NCBI RefSeq assembly: GCF_005222205.1
Contig: NZ_CP032346.1
Span: forward strand, 1,603,501 to 1,667,500
Direction: 5' to 3'
Length of the DNA: 64,000 nucleotides
From: Azospirillum brasilense
GTDB taxonomy: Bacteria > Pseudomonadota > Alphaproteobacteria > Azospirillales > Azospirillaceae
Shown here: positions 55,175 through 63,272 of the stretch, one piece after another
Position numbering within the stretch: the stretch's first letter is position 1
How the letters are laid out: each line of letters opens with the position of its first letter
Program-made: the position numbers and the translations under genes
The notes under the pieces: model-generated
Databases searched by the model: none
What the model was told of the DNA's origin: nothing
Seen by the model: only the letters and a program-made list of their open reading frames with translations

Positions 55175-55819
55175 GTGCCGCTTGACATCCGCGTGATCGA
55201 GCTTGTCGCCTCCCGCATCTGCCACGATCTCGTGAGCCCGGTGGGAGCGATCCGCAACGGGTTGGAACTGATCGAGGAGATGGAGGACGAGCCCGCCGGC
55301 GGCTTCCTGGGCGAGGCGGTGAAGCTGATCGAGCATTCCTCCGGTCAGGCCGACCGGCGGCTGCGCGTCTTCCGGCTGGCCTATGGCCTCGCCGGGCGGG
55401 AGCAGAAGGGCTTCGGCGACACCCGCTCCTCCGCCCAGGGGCTTCTGGAAGGCGGGCGCACCACGCTGGACTGGCCGGCCGGGGTGCCGAACGACCAGCT
55501 CGCCTTCAAGCGCGGGGCGGCGAAGGTGCTGCTCAACGTCATCATCCTGGCCGACGAGGCGCTGACCCACGGCGGCACCATCACCGTCGCGGCGGAGGGG
55601 GACGAGCAGGCGGGGCGCTTCACCATCACCGCCGCCGGACGGCCCGGTGCGCTCAAGGACGAGTCCGCGGCGGCGCTGGCCGGCACGGTCGCCGCCGCCG
55701 ACCTGACCCCGCGCAGCATCCACGCCTACATGACCGGGCGCTTCGCCGAGGACGACGGATACCGCGTCGCCGCCACCCCGGCCGGACCGGACCGGCTGGT
55801 CTTCACTGTGGAGTGGTGA
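55175..55819 (+). CDS. chpT: Histidine phosphotransferase ChpT
   Basis: A 214-residue ChpT, which passes phosphate from CckA to CtrA. The phosphorylated His17 is in VASRICHDLVSPVGAIRNGLELIEEM, the dimer helix hairpin; the degenerate Bergerat-like C-terminal domain (about 85-214) has no intact ATP site, as in the family. GTG start at 55175 has GGAG 7 bases before it. Its target ctrA is 8 kb downstream. Next gene is cheA on the same strand, after a 331-base gap. Confidence 0.93.
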   Translation: MPLDIRVIELVASRICHDLVSPVGAIRNGLELIEEMEDEPAGGFLGEAVKLIEHSSGQADRRLRVFRLAYGLAGREQKGFGDTRSSAQGLLEGGRTTLDWPAGVPNDQLAFKRGAAKVLLNVIILADEALTHGGTITVAAEGDEQAGRFTITAAGRPGALKDESAAALAGTVAAADLTPRSIHAYMTGRFAEDDGYRVAATPAGPDRLVFTVEW

Positions 55820-56017
55820 CGCGGCCCCCACCGGGGGCGTAACCCGCGCATCGACGTGTTTCAAACCGCGGCCGGTCCGGCGCGCGGCGCTTCACCATGG
55901 CTGCCTGGAGCGTCCCCGGCGGTCATAGGCCGCGGCGGCGGCACCGGCTTTGCGGGCTGTGACCTTGGGCCGGCTGGCTCGGCATGACGGCGGAGCCCAA
56001 GAGTGGTATCGAAGGAG

Positions 56018-56032
56018 GTAAGGTTCTCTTAA
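56018..56032. promoter_or_regulatory. Near-consensus CtrA-type site upstream of cheA
   Basis: GTAA at 56018-56021 and TTAA at 56029-56032, 7 bases apart, match TTAA-N7-TTAA at seven of eight positions, 119-133 bases before the cheA ATG. The rest of the 331-base gap (55820-56150) holds no gene that I can support. Confidence 0.45.
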
Positions 56033-56150
56033 TCAGTGTTTGACAGGCTCCCACCGTAGCTGGAAAGGCCCGTACCGGCGGCGTCGCGCACGCCGCCCTC
56101 CGGACGGCCCGGCCGGAAACGGATACAATTGCGGGCGTGGGGATCGCGAC

Positions 56151-58913
56151 ATGGATGATCTGCTCTCCGAATTCCTGACGGAAACCAACGAGAACCTGTC
56201 GGTTCTCGACGTGGAACTGGTCCGTCTGGAGCAGAATCCCAACAATCCGGAACTTCTGTCGAACATCTTCCGTCTGGTGCACACCATCAAGGGCACCTGC
56301 GGCTTCCTCGGCCTGCCGCGCCTGGAAAAGGTCGCGCACGCCTCGGAAAACGTGCTGGGCAAGTTCCGCGACGGGGAACTGACGATCAACCCTGAGGCGG
56401 TCTCGCTGATCCTTCAGGCGCTGGACACCATCAAGAGCCTGCTGGCGGTGCTGGAGGCGACGGAGGCGGAGCCGCCGGGCGACGACCTGCCGCTGATCGA
56501 GCGGCTGAACCTGTGCGCCGAAGGCAAGCTGGGCGCCGCCGCCCCGGCCAAGCCCGCTCCGGCCCCGGAGCCCCCGCCGGCCCCCGCGGTCGCGGCGGCG
56601 GACGAGGCGCCGGTGTCCTCGGGCAACGTCACCCTGGACGAGCTCGAGGCGATCTGGAATTCCACCCCCGGCCCGACCAGCACCGCGCTGGCCCCGGTCG
56701 CCGCGGAGCCGGCGGAAGACCCCGTCCCGTCGCACGACCTGGTCGTGCCGGACCCCGATCCGGTCCCCGCCGCCGCCAAGATGCCCGCTCCCGCCGCGGA
56801 GGCCGCGTCCGGCGCCGGTGCGGGCGGCGAGGCCGCGACCAAGGAATCGGCGGTCGCCGCGCAGACCATCCGCGTGAACGTGGATCTGCTCGAAAACCTG
56901 ATGACCATGGTCTCGGAGCTGGTGCTCACCCGCAACCAGCTCCTCCAGATCCTGCGGTCGCAGAAGGAGAGCGAGTTCGCCGCCCCGCTGCAGCGCCTGA
57001 ACCACGTGACGTCGGAGCTGCAGGAAGGCGTCATGAAGACGCGCATGCAGCCCATCGGCAACGCCTGGGCCAAGCTGCCGCGTCTGGTGCGCGACCTGTC
57101 GCACGAACTGGGCAAGAAGATCGACCTCCAGATGCTCGGCGCCGACACCGAGCTGGACCGCCAGGTGCTGGAGCTGATCAAGGACCCGCTGACGCACATG
57201 GTGCGCAACTCCGCCGACCACGGCCTGGAGGTGCCCGCCGACCGTCTGCGCGCGGGCAAGTCGGAGACCGGCCGCATCACGCTGAACGCCTATCACGAGG
57301 GCGGCCACATCATCATCGAGATCCAGGACGACGGTAAGGGCCTGGCGATCGACCGGATCAAGCAGAAGGCGATCCAGAACGGGATGGCCTCGGAAGGCGA
57401 GCTGGCGGCGATGTCCGACCAGCAGATCATCCAGTTCATCATGAAGCCGGGCTTCTCGACCGCGGCGAAGGTCACCAACGTGTCGGGCCGCGGCGTCGGC
57501 ATGGACGTGGTCAAGACCAACATCGAGAAGATCGGCGGCACGATCGAGATCAAGTCCCAGCAGGGCAAGGGCTCGACCTTCGTCATCAAGATCCCGCTGA
57601 CGCTGGCCATCGTGTCCGCCCTGATCGTGGAGTGCGCCGGCGAGCGCTTCGCCATCCCGCAGATCAGCGTGGTCGAGCTGGTGCGCGCCGCCGCCGACAG
57701 CGAGCACACCATCGAGCGGCTGAAGGGCACGCCGGTCCTGCGCCTGCGCAACCGCCTGCTGCCTCTGGTCTCGCTGCAGGAGCTGCTGCGGCTGGACGAC
57801 CAGGAGGGCGGCGAGAAGAAGACCGACGAGACCTTCATCGTGGTCACGCAGGTCGGCACCTACACCTTCGGCATCATGGTCGACCGCGTGTTCGACACCG
57901 AGGAAATCGTGGTGAAGCCGGTGGCGCCGATCCTGCGCCACATCGAGATGTTCTCGGGCAACACCATCCTCGGCGACGGCTCCGTCATCATGATCCTCGA
58001 CCCCAACGGCATCGCGTCGGCGACCGGCGAGATGGCCATGGGCGAGACCGCGTCGAAGGAGGCGACCTCCGTCCAGGCGACCCGCCAGGAGGACAAGATG
58101 GCCCTCCTGCTGTTCCGCGCCGGGGCCGGCGCGCCGAAGGCGGTGCCGCTGTCGCTGGTCGCCCGTCTGGAGGATGTCGACCTCGCCAGCGTCGAATCGT
58201 CCAACGGCATGCCGGTGGTCCAGTACCGCGGCAAGCTGATGCCGCTGGTGCCGATCGACCCGGGCTTCATGATCGGCCAGGAAGGCCGCCAGCCGGTTCT
58301 GGTCTTCGCCGACGGCGACCGGTCGATGGGCCTGATCGTCGACGAGATCGTCGACATCGTGGAGGAGCGTCTGGTGGTGCAGCTCACCGCCGACCGTCCG
58401 GGCCTGATGGGCTCGGCGATCATCGCCGGCAAGGCGACGGACGTGCTCGACGCGGGCTTCTTCCTGACCCAGGCCTACAAGGATTGGTTCGGCTCGTCCT
58501 CGACCGACGGCTACGAGGAGGAGAGGACGCTCCAGCGCGTGCTGCTGGTCGACGACAGCCCCTTCTTCCGCAATCTGCTGACCCCGCTGCTGTCGGTCGC
58601 CGGTTACGACGTCACCGCCGTGGAGAACGCCAACGAGGCGCTGGCGCTGTGCGAGGCGGGCGAGGACTTCGACGTCATCGTCTCCGACATCGAGATGCCG
58701 GGGATGAGCGGCTTCGACTTCGCCGAGGCGGTCCGCCAGGGCGGCACCCGCTGGAGCGGCACGCCGATGGTCGCCCTGTCCAGCCACGCCTCCCCGCGCG
58801 ACCTCGACCGCGGCCGTCAGGCCGGGTTCACCGACTATGTCGCCAAGTTCGACCGTGACGCGCTGCTGTACGCGCTGCAGCAGACCCTGTCCGAGCAGAA
58901 AGGTGCCGCATGA
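56151..58913 (+). CDS. cheA: Hybrid chemotaxis histidine kinase CheA with C-terminal receiver
   Basis: A 920-residue CheA. Hpt (P1) with phospho-His44 in RLVHTIKGTCGFLGL; a Pro/Ala-rich linker of about 130 residues replaces a clear P2; dimerisation P3 (VDLLENLMTMVSELVLTRNQ); kinase P4 (TELDRQVLELIKDPLTHMVRN, DDGKGL, GRGVGMDVV); then two CheW-like P5 domains (about 510-640 and 650-790) and a receiver (about 800-920, LLVDDSPFFRNLLTPLL, VSDIEMPGMSGFDF with the phospho-Asp). The tail resembles Azospirillum CheA1. The TMX membrane domain of A. brasilense CheA1-L is absent in front of it. ATGA overlap with cheW. Confidence 0.96.
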   Translation: MDDLLSEFLTETNENLSVLDVELVRLEQNPNNPELLSNIFRLVHTIKGTCGFLGLPRLEKVAHASENVLGKFRDGELTINPEAVSLILQALDTIKSLLAVLEATEAEPPGDDLPLIERLNLCAEGKLGAAAPAKPAPAPEPPPAPAVAAADEAPVSSGNVTLDELEAIWNSTPGPTSTALAPVAAEPAEDPVPSHDLVVPDPDPVPAAAKMPAPAAEAASGAGAGGEAATKESAVAAQTIRVNVDLLENLMTMVSELVLTRNQLLQILRSQKESEFAAPLQRLNHVTSELQEGVMKTRMQPIGNAWAKLPRLVRDLSHELGKKIDLQMLGADTELDRQVLELIKDPLTHMVRNSADHGLEVPADRLRAGKSETGRITLNAYHEGGHIIIEIQDDGKGLAIDRIKQKAIQNGMASEGELAAMSDQQIIQFIMKPGFSTAAKVTNVSGRGVGMDVVKTNIEKIGGTIEIKSQQGKGSTFVIKIPLTLAIVSALIVECAGERFAIPQISVVELVRAAADSEHTIERLKGTPVLRLRNRLLPLVSLQELLRLDDQEGGEKKTDETFIVVTQVGTYTFGIMVDRVFDTEEIVVKPVAPILRHIEMFSGNTILGDGSVIMILDPNGIASATGEMAMGETASKEATSVQATRQEDKMALLLFRAGAGAPKAVPLSLVARLEDVDLASVESSNGMPVVQYRGKLMPLVPIDPGFMIGQEGRQPVLVFADGDRSMGLIVDEIVDIVEERLVVQLTADRPGLMGSAIIAGKATDVLDAGFFLTQAYKDWFGSSSTDGYEEERTLQRVLLVDDSPFFRNLLTPLLSVAGYDVTAVENANEALALCEAGEDFDVIVSDIEMPGMSGFDFAEAVRQGGTRWSGTPMVALSSHASPRDLDRGRQAGFTDYVAKFDRDALLYALQQTLSEQKGAA

Positions 58914-59410
58914 GCAACGCCAAGCTGCCCGCCACCACCAAGAAGTCCAAGGGCGACGAGATCACCTCCGGTGGCAGCCAGGACTATGTGACCATGACGA
59001 TCGCCGACCAGCTGTTCGGCATCCCGGTCCTTCAGGTCCAGGACGTGCTGGGTCACCAGCGGATCACCCGCATCCCGCTGGCCCCGCCGGAGGTTGCCGG
59101 TTCGCTGAACCTGCGCGGGCGCATCGTCACCGCCATCGACGTGCGTCTGCGGCTCGGCCTGACGTCGCGCCCGAAGGACAAGCCGGGCATGTCCATCGTG
59201 GTGGACCTGCGCGGCGAGCTTTACAGCCTGATGGTCGATTCGGTGGGGGAGGTGCTGAGCCTCTCCAACGATGACTTCGAGCGCAACCCGGCCACCCTCG
59301 ACCCGCGCTGGCGCGAGGTGTCCACGGGCATCTATCGCCTGAACGGTCAGCTCATGGTGGTCCTGGACGTGCCGCGTCTGCTGAACTTCACCACGATGGA
59401 AGCGGCCTGA
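58910..59410 (+). CDS. cheW: Chemotaxis coupling protein CheW
   Basis: A 166-residue CheW that joins receptors to CheA. YVTMTIADQLFGIPVLQVQDVLG, IPLAPPEVAGSLNLRGRIVTAIDVRLRLG and LYSLMVDSVGEVLSL are typical. A basic, Lys-rich N-terminal tail of about 20 residues. Its ATG overlaps the cheA stop. Confidence 0.95.
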   Translation: MSNAKLPATTKKSKGDEITSGGSQDYVTMTIADQLFGIPVLQVQDVLGHQRITRIPLAPPEVAGSLNLRGRIVTAIDVRLRLGLTSRPKDKPGMSIVVDLRGELYSLMVDSVGEVLSLSNDDFERNPATLDPRWREVSTGIYRLNGQLMVVLDVPRLLNFTTMEAA

Positions 59411-59458
59411 GGCGAAACCCCGGTCGGTGTTCAAAGCGAAGCCTGAGGCCCGTTCACC

Positions 59459-59824
59459 ATGAAAGTTTGCCTGGTCGTCGACGACAGCCGCGTGGTCCGC
59501 AAGGTCGCGCGGAAGATCCTGGAAGAGCTGCACTTCGCCTGCACCGAGGCGGAGGACGGCAAGCAGGCCATGGATGCCTGCGCGCAGAAGATGCCGGACG
59601 CCATCCTGCTCGATTGGAACATGCCGGTGATGACCGGCATCGAGTTCCTGCGCCGTCTGCGCAAGATGAGCGGCGGGGATTTTCCCAAGGTCGTCTTCTG
59701 CACCACCGAGAACGACCTTGCCCACATCCAGGAGGCGCTGTCCGCCGGGGCGAACGAGTACATCATGAAGCCGTTCGACAGCGACATCATCCAGACCAAG
59801 TTCCAGCAGGTCGGGCTGCTGTGA
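59459..59824 (+). CDS. cheY: Chemotaxis response regulator CheY
   Basis: A 121-residue single-domain receiver: acidic pair in CLVVDDSRVVRKV, phospho-Asp52 in LLDWNMPVMTG, the conserved Thr in VVFCTTENDL and Lys in YIMKPFDSD. It carries CheA phosphate to the flagellar switch or other targets. Confidence 0.95.
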   Translation: MKVCLVVDDSRVVRKVARKILEELHFACTEAEDGKQAMDACAQKMPDAILLDWNMPVMTGIEFLRRLRKMSGGDFPKVVFCTTENDLAHIQEALSAGANEYIMKPFDSDIIQTKFQQVGLL

Positions 59825-59878
59825 CGGGCGGGACCACCGCACCGCGCACCGCTCCGACCCTGAAAGGCTGATTGCGTT

Positions 59879-61063
59879 ATGTCCGATCGTTTCGGCAGAC
59901 CTCCTCCCCCCGCGCCGGCGGGGCATCCGACCGGTGCGGCCGGCGGCGATCCCGTCCGGGTGATGGTGGTCGACGATTCCGCCGTCATTCGTGGCCTTCT
60001 GACCCGCGCTCTGGAAGGCGATTCTGAAATCCGCGTGGTCGCGTCGGTCGGCGACGGCCAGATGGCGGTCAACGCCCTGCAGCGCAACTCGCTCGACGTC
60101 ATCGTCCTCGACATCGAGATGCCGGTGATGGACGGGCTGACCGCCATCCCGAAGCTGCTGGCGGTGGCGCCGCAGGTGAAGATCATCATGGCCTCGACCC
60201 TGACGCTGCGCGGGGCCGACATCTCCATGCGCTGCCTGTCCGCGGGGGCGGCCGACTACATCCCCAAGCCGACCTCCACCCGCGAGATCGGCGGGGCGGA
60301 CGCCTTCAAGCGCGAACTGGTGTCGAAGGTCAAGGCGCTGGGCGCCGCCGCCCGGCGCGCCGGATCCCGCACCCGCGGCGAGCTGCGCCCGCTGACCCCG
60401 GTTCCCGCCGCCTTCCTGAAGCGCGAGCCGCCGCCCGTCACGCTCCGCCCGGCCCCTGCCGTCGGTTCCGTCGGTCAGGTCAAGCCGGATGTCATCGCCA
60501 TCGGCAGCTCCACGGGCGGCCCGCAGGCGCTGTTCGAGGTGCTGGCCCATCTGAAGACCGGCGTCACCCAGCCGATCCTGATCACCCAGCACATGCCGGC
60601 AACCTTCACCACCATCCTGGCCGAGCACATCACCCGCCAGTGCGGGCTGAACGCCCAGGAGGCGAAGGACGGCGAGCCGATCGTGTCGGGGCGCTGCTAC
60701 ATCGCGCCGGGCGATTTCCACATGCTGGTGACCCAGCGCGCGGGCGCCAACGTGATCTCGCTGACCAAGGACCCGCCCGAGAATTTCTGCCGTCCGGCGG
60801 TGGACCCGATGATGCGGTCCATCCTCCGCGCCTTCGGTGGGCGCAAGGTCCTGGCCTGCATCCTGACCGGCATGGGGCAGGACGGGCTGAAGGGCTGCAC
60901 CGAGGTGGTGAACGCCGGCGGCACCCTGATCGCGCAGGACGAGGCGTCCAGCGTCGTGTGGGGCATGCCGGGCGCCGTCGCTCAGGCGGGCATCTGCTCG
61001 GCGGTGCTGCCGCTCAAGGAAATCGGTCCCTACATCCGCAAGTTCGCATCGAGGGCAGCATGA
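59879..61063 (+). CDS. cheB: Chemotaxis methylesterase/glutamine deamidase CheB
   Basis: A 394-residue CheB. The receiver (about 22-140; VMVVDDSAVIRGLLTRALEG, VLDIEMPVMDGLTAI) is joined by a Pro/Arg-rich linker to the esterase domain: IAIGSSTGGPQALFEVL (catalytic Ser), PILITQHMPATFT (His) and a late CILTGMGQDGLKG (Asp). It removes methyl groups from chemoreceptors for adaptation. It is followed by cheR with an ATGA overlap. Confidence 0.96.
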   Translation: MSDRFGRPPPPAPAGHPTGAAGGDPVRVMVVDDSAVIRGLLTRALEGDSEIRVVASVGDGQMAVNALQRNSLDVIVLDIEMPVMDGLTAIPKLLAVAPQVKIIMASTLTLRGADISMRCLSAGAADYIPKPTSTREIGGADAFKRELVSKVKALGAAARRAGSRTRGELRPLTPVPAAFLKREPPPVTLRPAPAVGSVGQVKPDVIAIGSSTGGPQALFEVLAHLKTGVTQPILITQHMPATFTTILAEHITRQCGLNAQEAKDGEPIVSGRCYIAPGDFHMLVTQRAGANVISLTKDPPENFCRPAVDPMMRSILRAFGGRKVLACILTGMGQDGLKGCTEVVNAGGTLIAQDEASSVVWGMPGAVAQAGICSAVLPLKEIGPYIRKFASRAA

Positions 61064-61905
61064 GAGTCGAAGATTTCGACATGTTCTCCACGCTGCTCAA
61101 GCAGCGTTCCGGCCTGGTTCTGACCCGGGACAAGGCCTACCTGCTCGAATCCCGGCTGATGCCGGTGGCGCGCAAGTGGAACATGAAGGGGCTGGAGGAA
61201 CTGGCCTCCACCGTGCGGACGCGCAAGGACGAGGCGCTGCTGCGCGACATCACGGAGGCGATGACGACCAACGAGTCGTCCTTCTTCCGCGACCAGAAGC
61301 CCTTCGACCAGTTCAAGCAGATCGTCCTGCCGAGGCTGCTGGAGGCGCGGTCCGCCAAGCGGTCCATCCGCATCTGGTCGGCGGCCTGCTCGTCGGGGCA
61401 GGAAGCCTACTCGCTGGCCATGCTGCTGAACGAGGATGCGGCGAAGTTGGCCGGCTGGCGGATCGAAATCGTCGGCACCGACATCTCGGCGGAAATGGTG
61501 GAGCGCTCCAAGTCGGGCATCTACACCCAGTTCGAGGTGCAGCGCGGCCTGCCGATCCAGATGCTGGTGAAGCATTTCAAGCAGCAGGGCGACAAGTGGC
61601 AGATCAGCCAGCAGCTGCGCCAGATGGCCTCCTTCCGTGAGTTCAACCTGCTGGGCGACCTGTCCGTGCTGGGGCAGTTCGACATCGTGTTCTGCCGCAA
61701 CGTGCTGATCTATTTCGACCAGCCGACCAAGACCAAGGTGCTGGAGGCGATCGCCCGCCAGATGCCGCAGGACGGCGTGCTCTATCTCGGCGGCGCGGAA
61801 ACCGTTCTGGGAATCACCGACCGCTTCAAGCCGGTGGACGGCCAGCGCGGCCTGTACAGCCTGGGCGGCTTCCAGGTTCCGAGCGGGCTCAAGGCGGCCG
61901 TGTGA
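61060..61905 (+). CDS. cheR: Chemoreceptor methyltransferase CheR
   Basis: A 281-residue CheR that methylates receptor glutamates with S-adenosylmethionine. An N-terminal helical domain (FDMFSTLLKQRSGLVLTRDK) precedes the SAM site IWSAACSSGQEAYSLAMLL; TNESSFFRD and FDIVFCRNVLIYFD are also conserved. Last gene of the five-gene operon. Its stop lies in a 16-base tandem repeat. Confidence 0.96.
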   Translation: MRVEDFDMFSTLLKQRSGLVLTRDKAYLLESRLMPVARKWNMKGLEELASTVRTRKDEALLRDITEAMTTNESSFFRDQKPFDQFKQIVLPRLLEARSAKRSIRIWSAACSSGQEAYSLAMLLNEDAAKLAGWRIEIVGTDISAEMVERSKSGIYTQFEVQRGLPIQMLVKHFKQQGDKWQISQQLRQMASFREFNLLGDLSVLGQFDIVFCRNVLIYFDQPTKTKVLEAIARQMPQDGVLYLGGAETVLGITDRFKPVDGQRGLYSLGGFQVPSGLKAAV

Positions 61906-61950
61906 TTCAAGCCTGTGTTGATTTAAGCCAGTGTCGATTTAAGCCGGCGT
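61903..61950. repeat. 16-base tandem repeat, three copies, spanning two convergent stops
   Basis: TGATTCAAGCCTGTGT, TGATTTAAGCCAGTGT and CGATTTAAGCCGGCGT lie end to end. The first copy contains the cheR TGA, the third contains the TAA of the LysR gene read on the other strand (61939-61941). It therefore forms the junction of two convergent genes. Confidence 0.8.
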
Positions 61951-62844
61951 GACGGTGAGACGGTCGGCGGCGCCTTCCTCCATGATCCAACGGCGGAAGG
62001 CGGCGATCTTGGGCCGGTCGGCGGTCACCTCCGGGCAGACGAGGTAGTAACCGAAGTCTCCCGGCAGGGCGAGGTCGAACAGCCGGGTCAGCCGCCCGCT
62101 CGCCAGCTCCTCCAGCACCAGGGTGCCGCGCGCCATGGCGATGCCCTGGCCGTTCTCCGCGGCTTCGATGGCGATGCCGATCTCGTCGAAGACCATCTCG
62201 GAACTCGGCTTCAGGTCGCCGAGTCCGGCCATGGCCAGCCACGTCGCCCAATAGCTGTGGCCGGTCTCCTCGACCAGAACATGATGGCGCAGGTCGGCGG
62301 GCTGGCCCAGCGGCGTCGGCCCGTGCAGCAGGGCCGGGCTGCAGACGGGAAACACCGCGTCGTCGAGGAAGCGGTCGGCCCGCAAGCCCTCCCAGACCCC
62401 AAGGCCATGGCGAAGCCCGATGTCGATGTCGGCTTCGCGTTCGAAATCGATCTCGTGCTGGCTGACGCTGATGCGCAGATGGATCTCCGGGTGGCGGGCG
62501 CGGAAGCGGCCGATGCGGCTCATCAGCCAGCGGCTGGCGAAGGAGGGCGAGACGCTCATCGTCAGCACGCCGGAGCGTTCATGCTCCATGACCCGCTCCA
62601 GGCCGGTGGCCAGCCGCGCGAAGGCGTCGCGCACGCTGGGCAGCAGGAGTTGGCCGGCGTCGGTCAGAACGAGCGCCTGATTCAGCCGGCGGAACAGCCG
62701 GATGCCCAGCCGATCCTCCAGCGTGCGGATCTGGTGGCTGATCGCGCTTTGGGTGACGTTCAGCTCCTCCGCCGCGCGGGTGAAGCTGAGATGGCGCGCC
62801 GCCGCTTCGAAGGCGCGCAAGCCGTTGAGTGGGGGTATCTGCAT
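61939..62844 (-). CDS. LysR-family regulator, GcvA type
   Basis: A 301-residue LysR regulator. The helix-turn-helix FEAAARHLSFTRAAEELNVTQSAISHQIRTLEDRLG is at about residues 10-45 and the PLNGLRAFEAAARHLSF start is typical of the GcvA/AmpR group. The effector domain includes ADIDIGLRHGLGVWEGL and the C-terminal PGDFGYYLVCPE. No obvious divergent target: the DUF1127 gene is 135 bases upstream on the other strand. Confidence 0.92.
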   Translation of the reverse strand: MQIPPLNGLRAFEAAARHLSFTRAAEELNVTQSAISHQIRTLEDRLGIRLFRRLNQALVLTDAGQLLLPSVRDAFARLATGLERVMEHERSGVLTMSVSPSFASRWLMSRIGRFRARHPEIHLRISVSQHEIDFEREADIDIGLRHGLGVWEGLRADRFLDDAVFPVCSPALLHGPTPLGQPADLRHHVLVEETGHSYWATWLAMAGLGDLKPSSEMVFDEIGIAIEAAENGQGIAMARGTLVLEELASGRLTRLFDLALPGDFGYYLVCPEVTADRPKIAAFRRWIMEEGAADRLTVTPA

Positions 62845-62978
62845 GGGTCCGCATCCGCCGGATGGTTGCCCGGCCGCATGAAATTCTCTCATGCAGGTTA
62901 GAGAAAGCATCCTTTGCGGACAAGCCGCTTCCGGGTGCATTCCTAGGGGACGGAATTCATCAAGCGGAGTGTCGGATC

Positions 62979-63203
62979 ATGAGCAGGAGAGCGCTGGGCG
63001 CCGTTTCCACAGACCGGGGCATGGTGTCTCTCGGTGGCGCGCGACGCTTTGCCGAGCGGGCGTTCGGCGAGGTTCTGGGGATGATCGAGCGCCACCGGCA
63101 GCGCCGCTCCCTGGCGGCGCTGGACGATCATCTGCTGCGCGATGTCGGGTTGAGCCGCACGGAAGCCCGTCGCGAAACCGAAAAGGCCTTCTGGCAGGAA
63201 TGA
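62979..63203 (+). CDS. DUF1127 small protein
   Basis: A 74-residue Arg-rich protein whose C-terminal half RHRQRRSLAALDDHLLRDVGLSRTEARRE is the DUF1127 pattern. Related short proteins in alphaproteobacteria affect small-RNA turnover and phosphate homeostasis. GGAG lies 10 bases before the ATG. Function here is unknown. Confidence 0.88.
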   Translation: MSRRALGAVSTDRGMVSLGGARRFAERAFGEVLGMIERHRQRRSLAALDDHLLRDVGLSRTEARRETEKAFWQE

Positions 63204-63272
63204 CCGCGGATGGCGGTGGGCGTGAACCCGCCGCCGGCCGCATGAGACGCGAGGGGGACGGGCGGTCGGCGG

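Noticed and set aside
61923..61942. Two TTAA in the 16-base repeat as a CtrA site
   Set aside because: The spacing is 12 bases, not 7, and the position between two stop codons is not a promoter.
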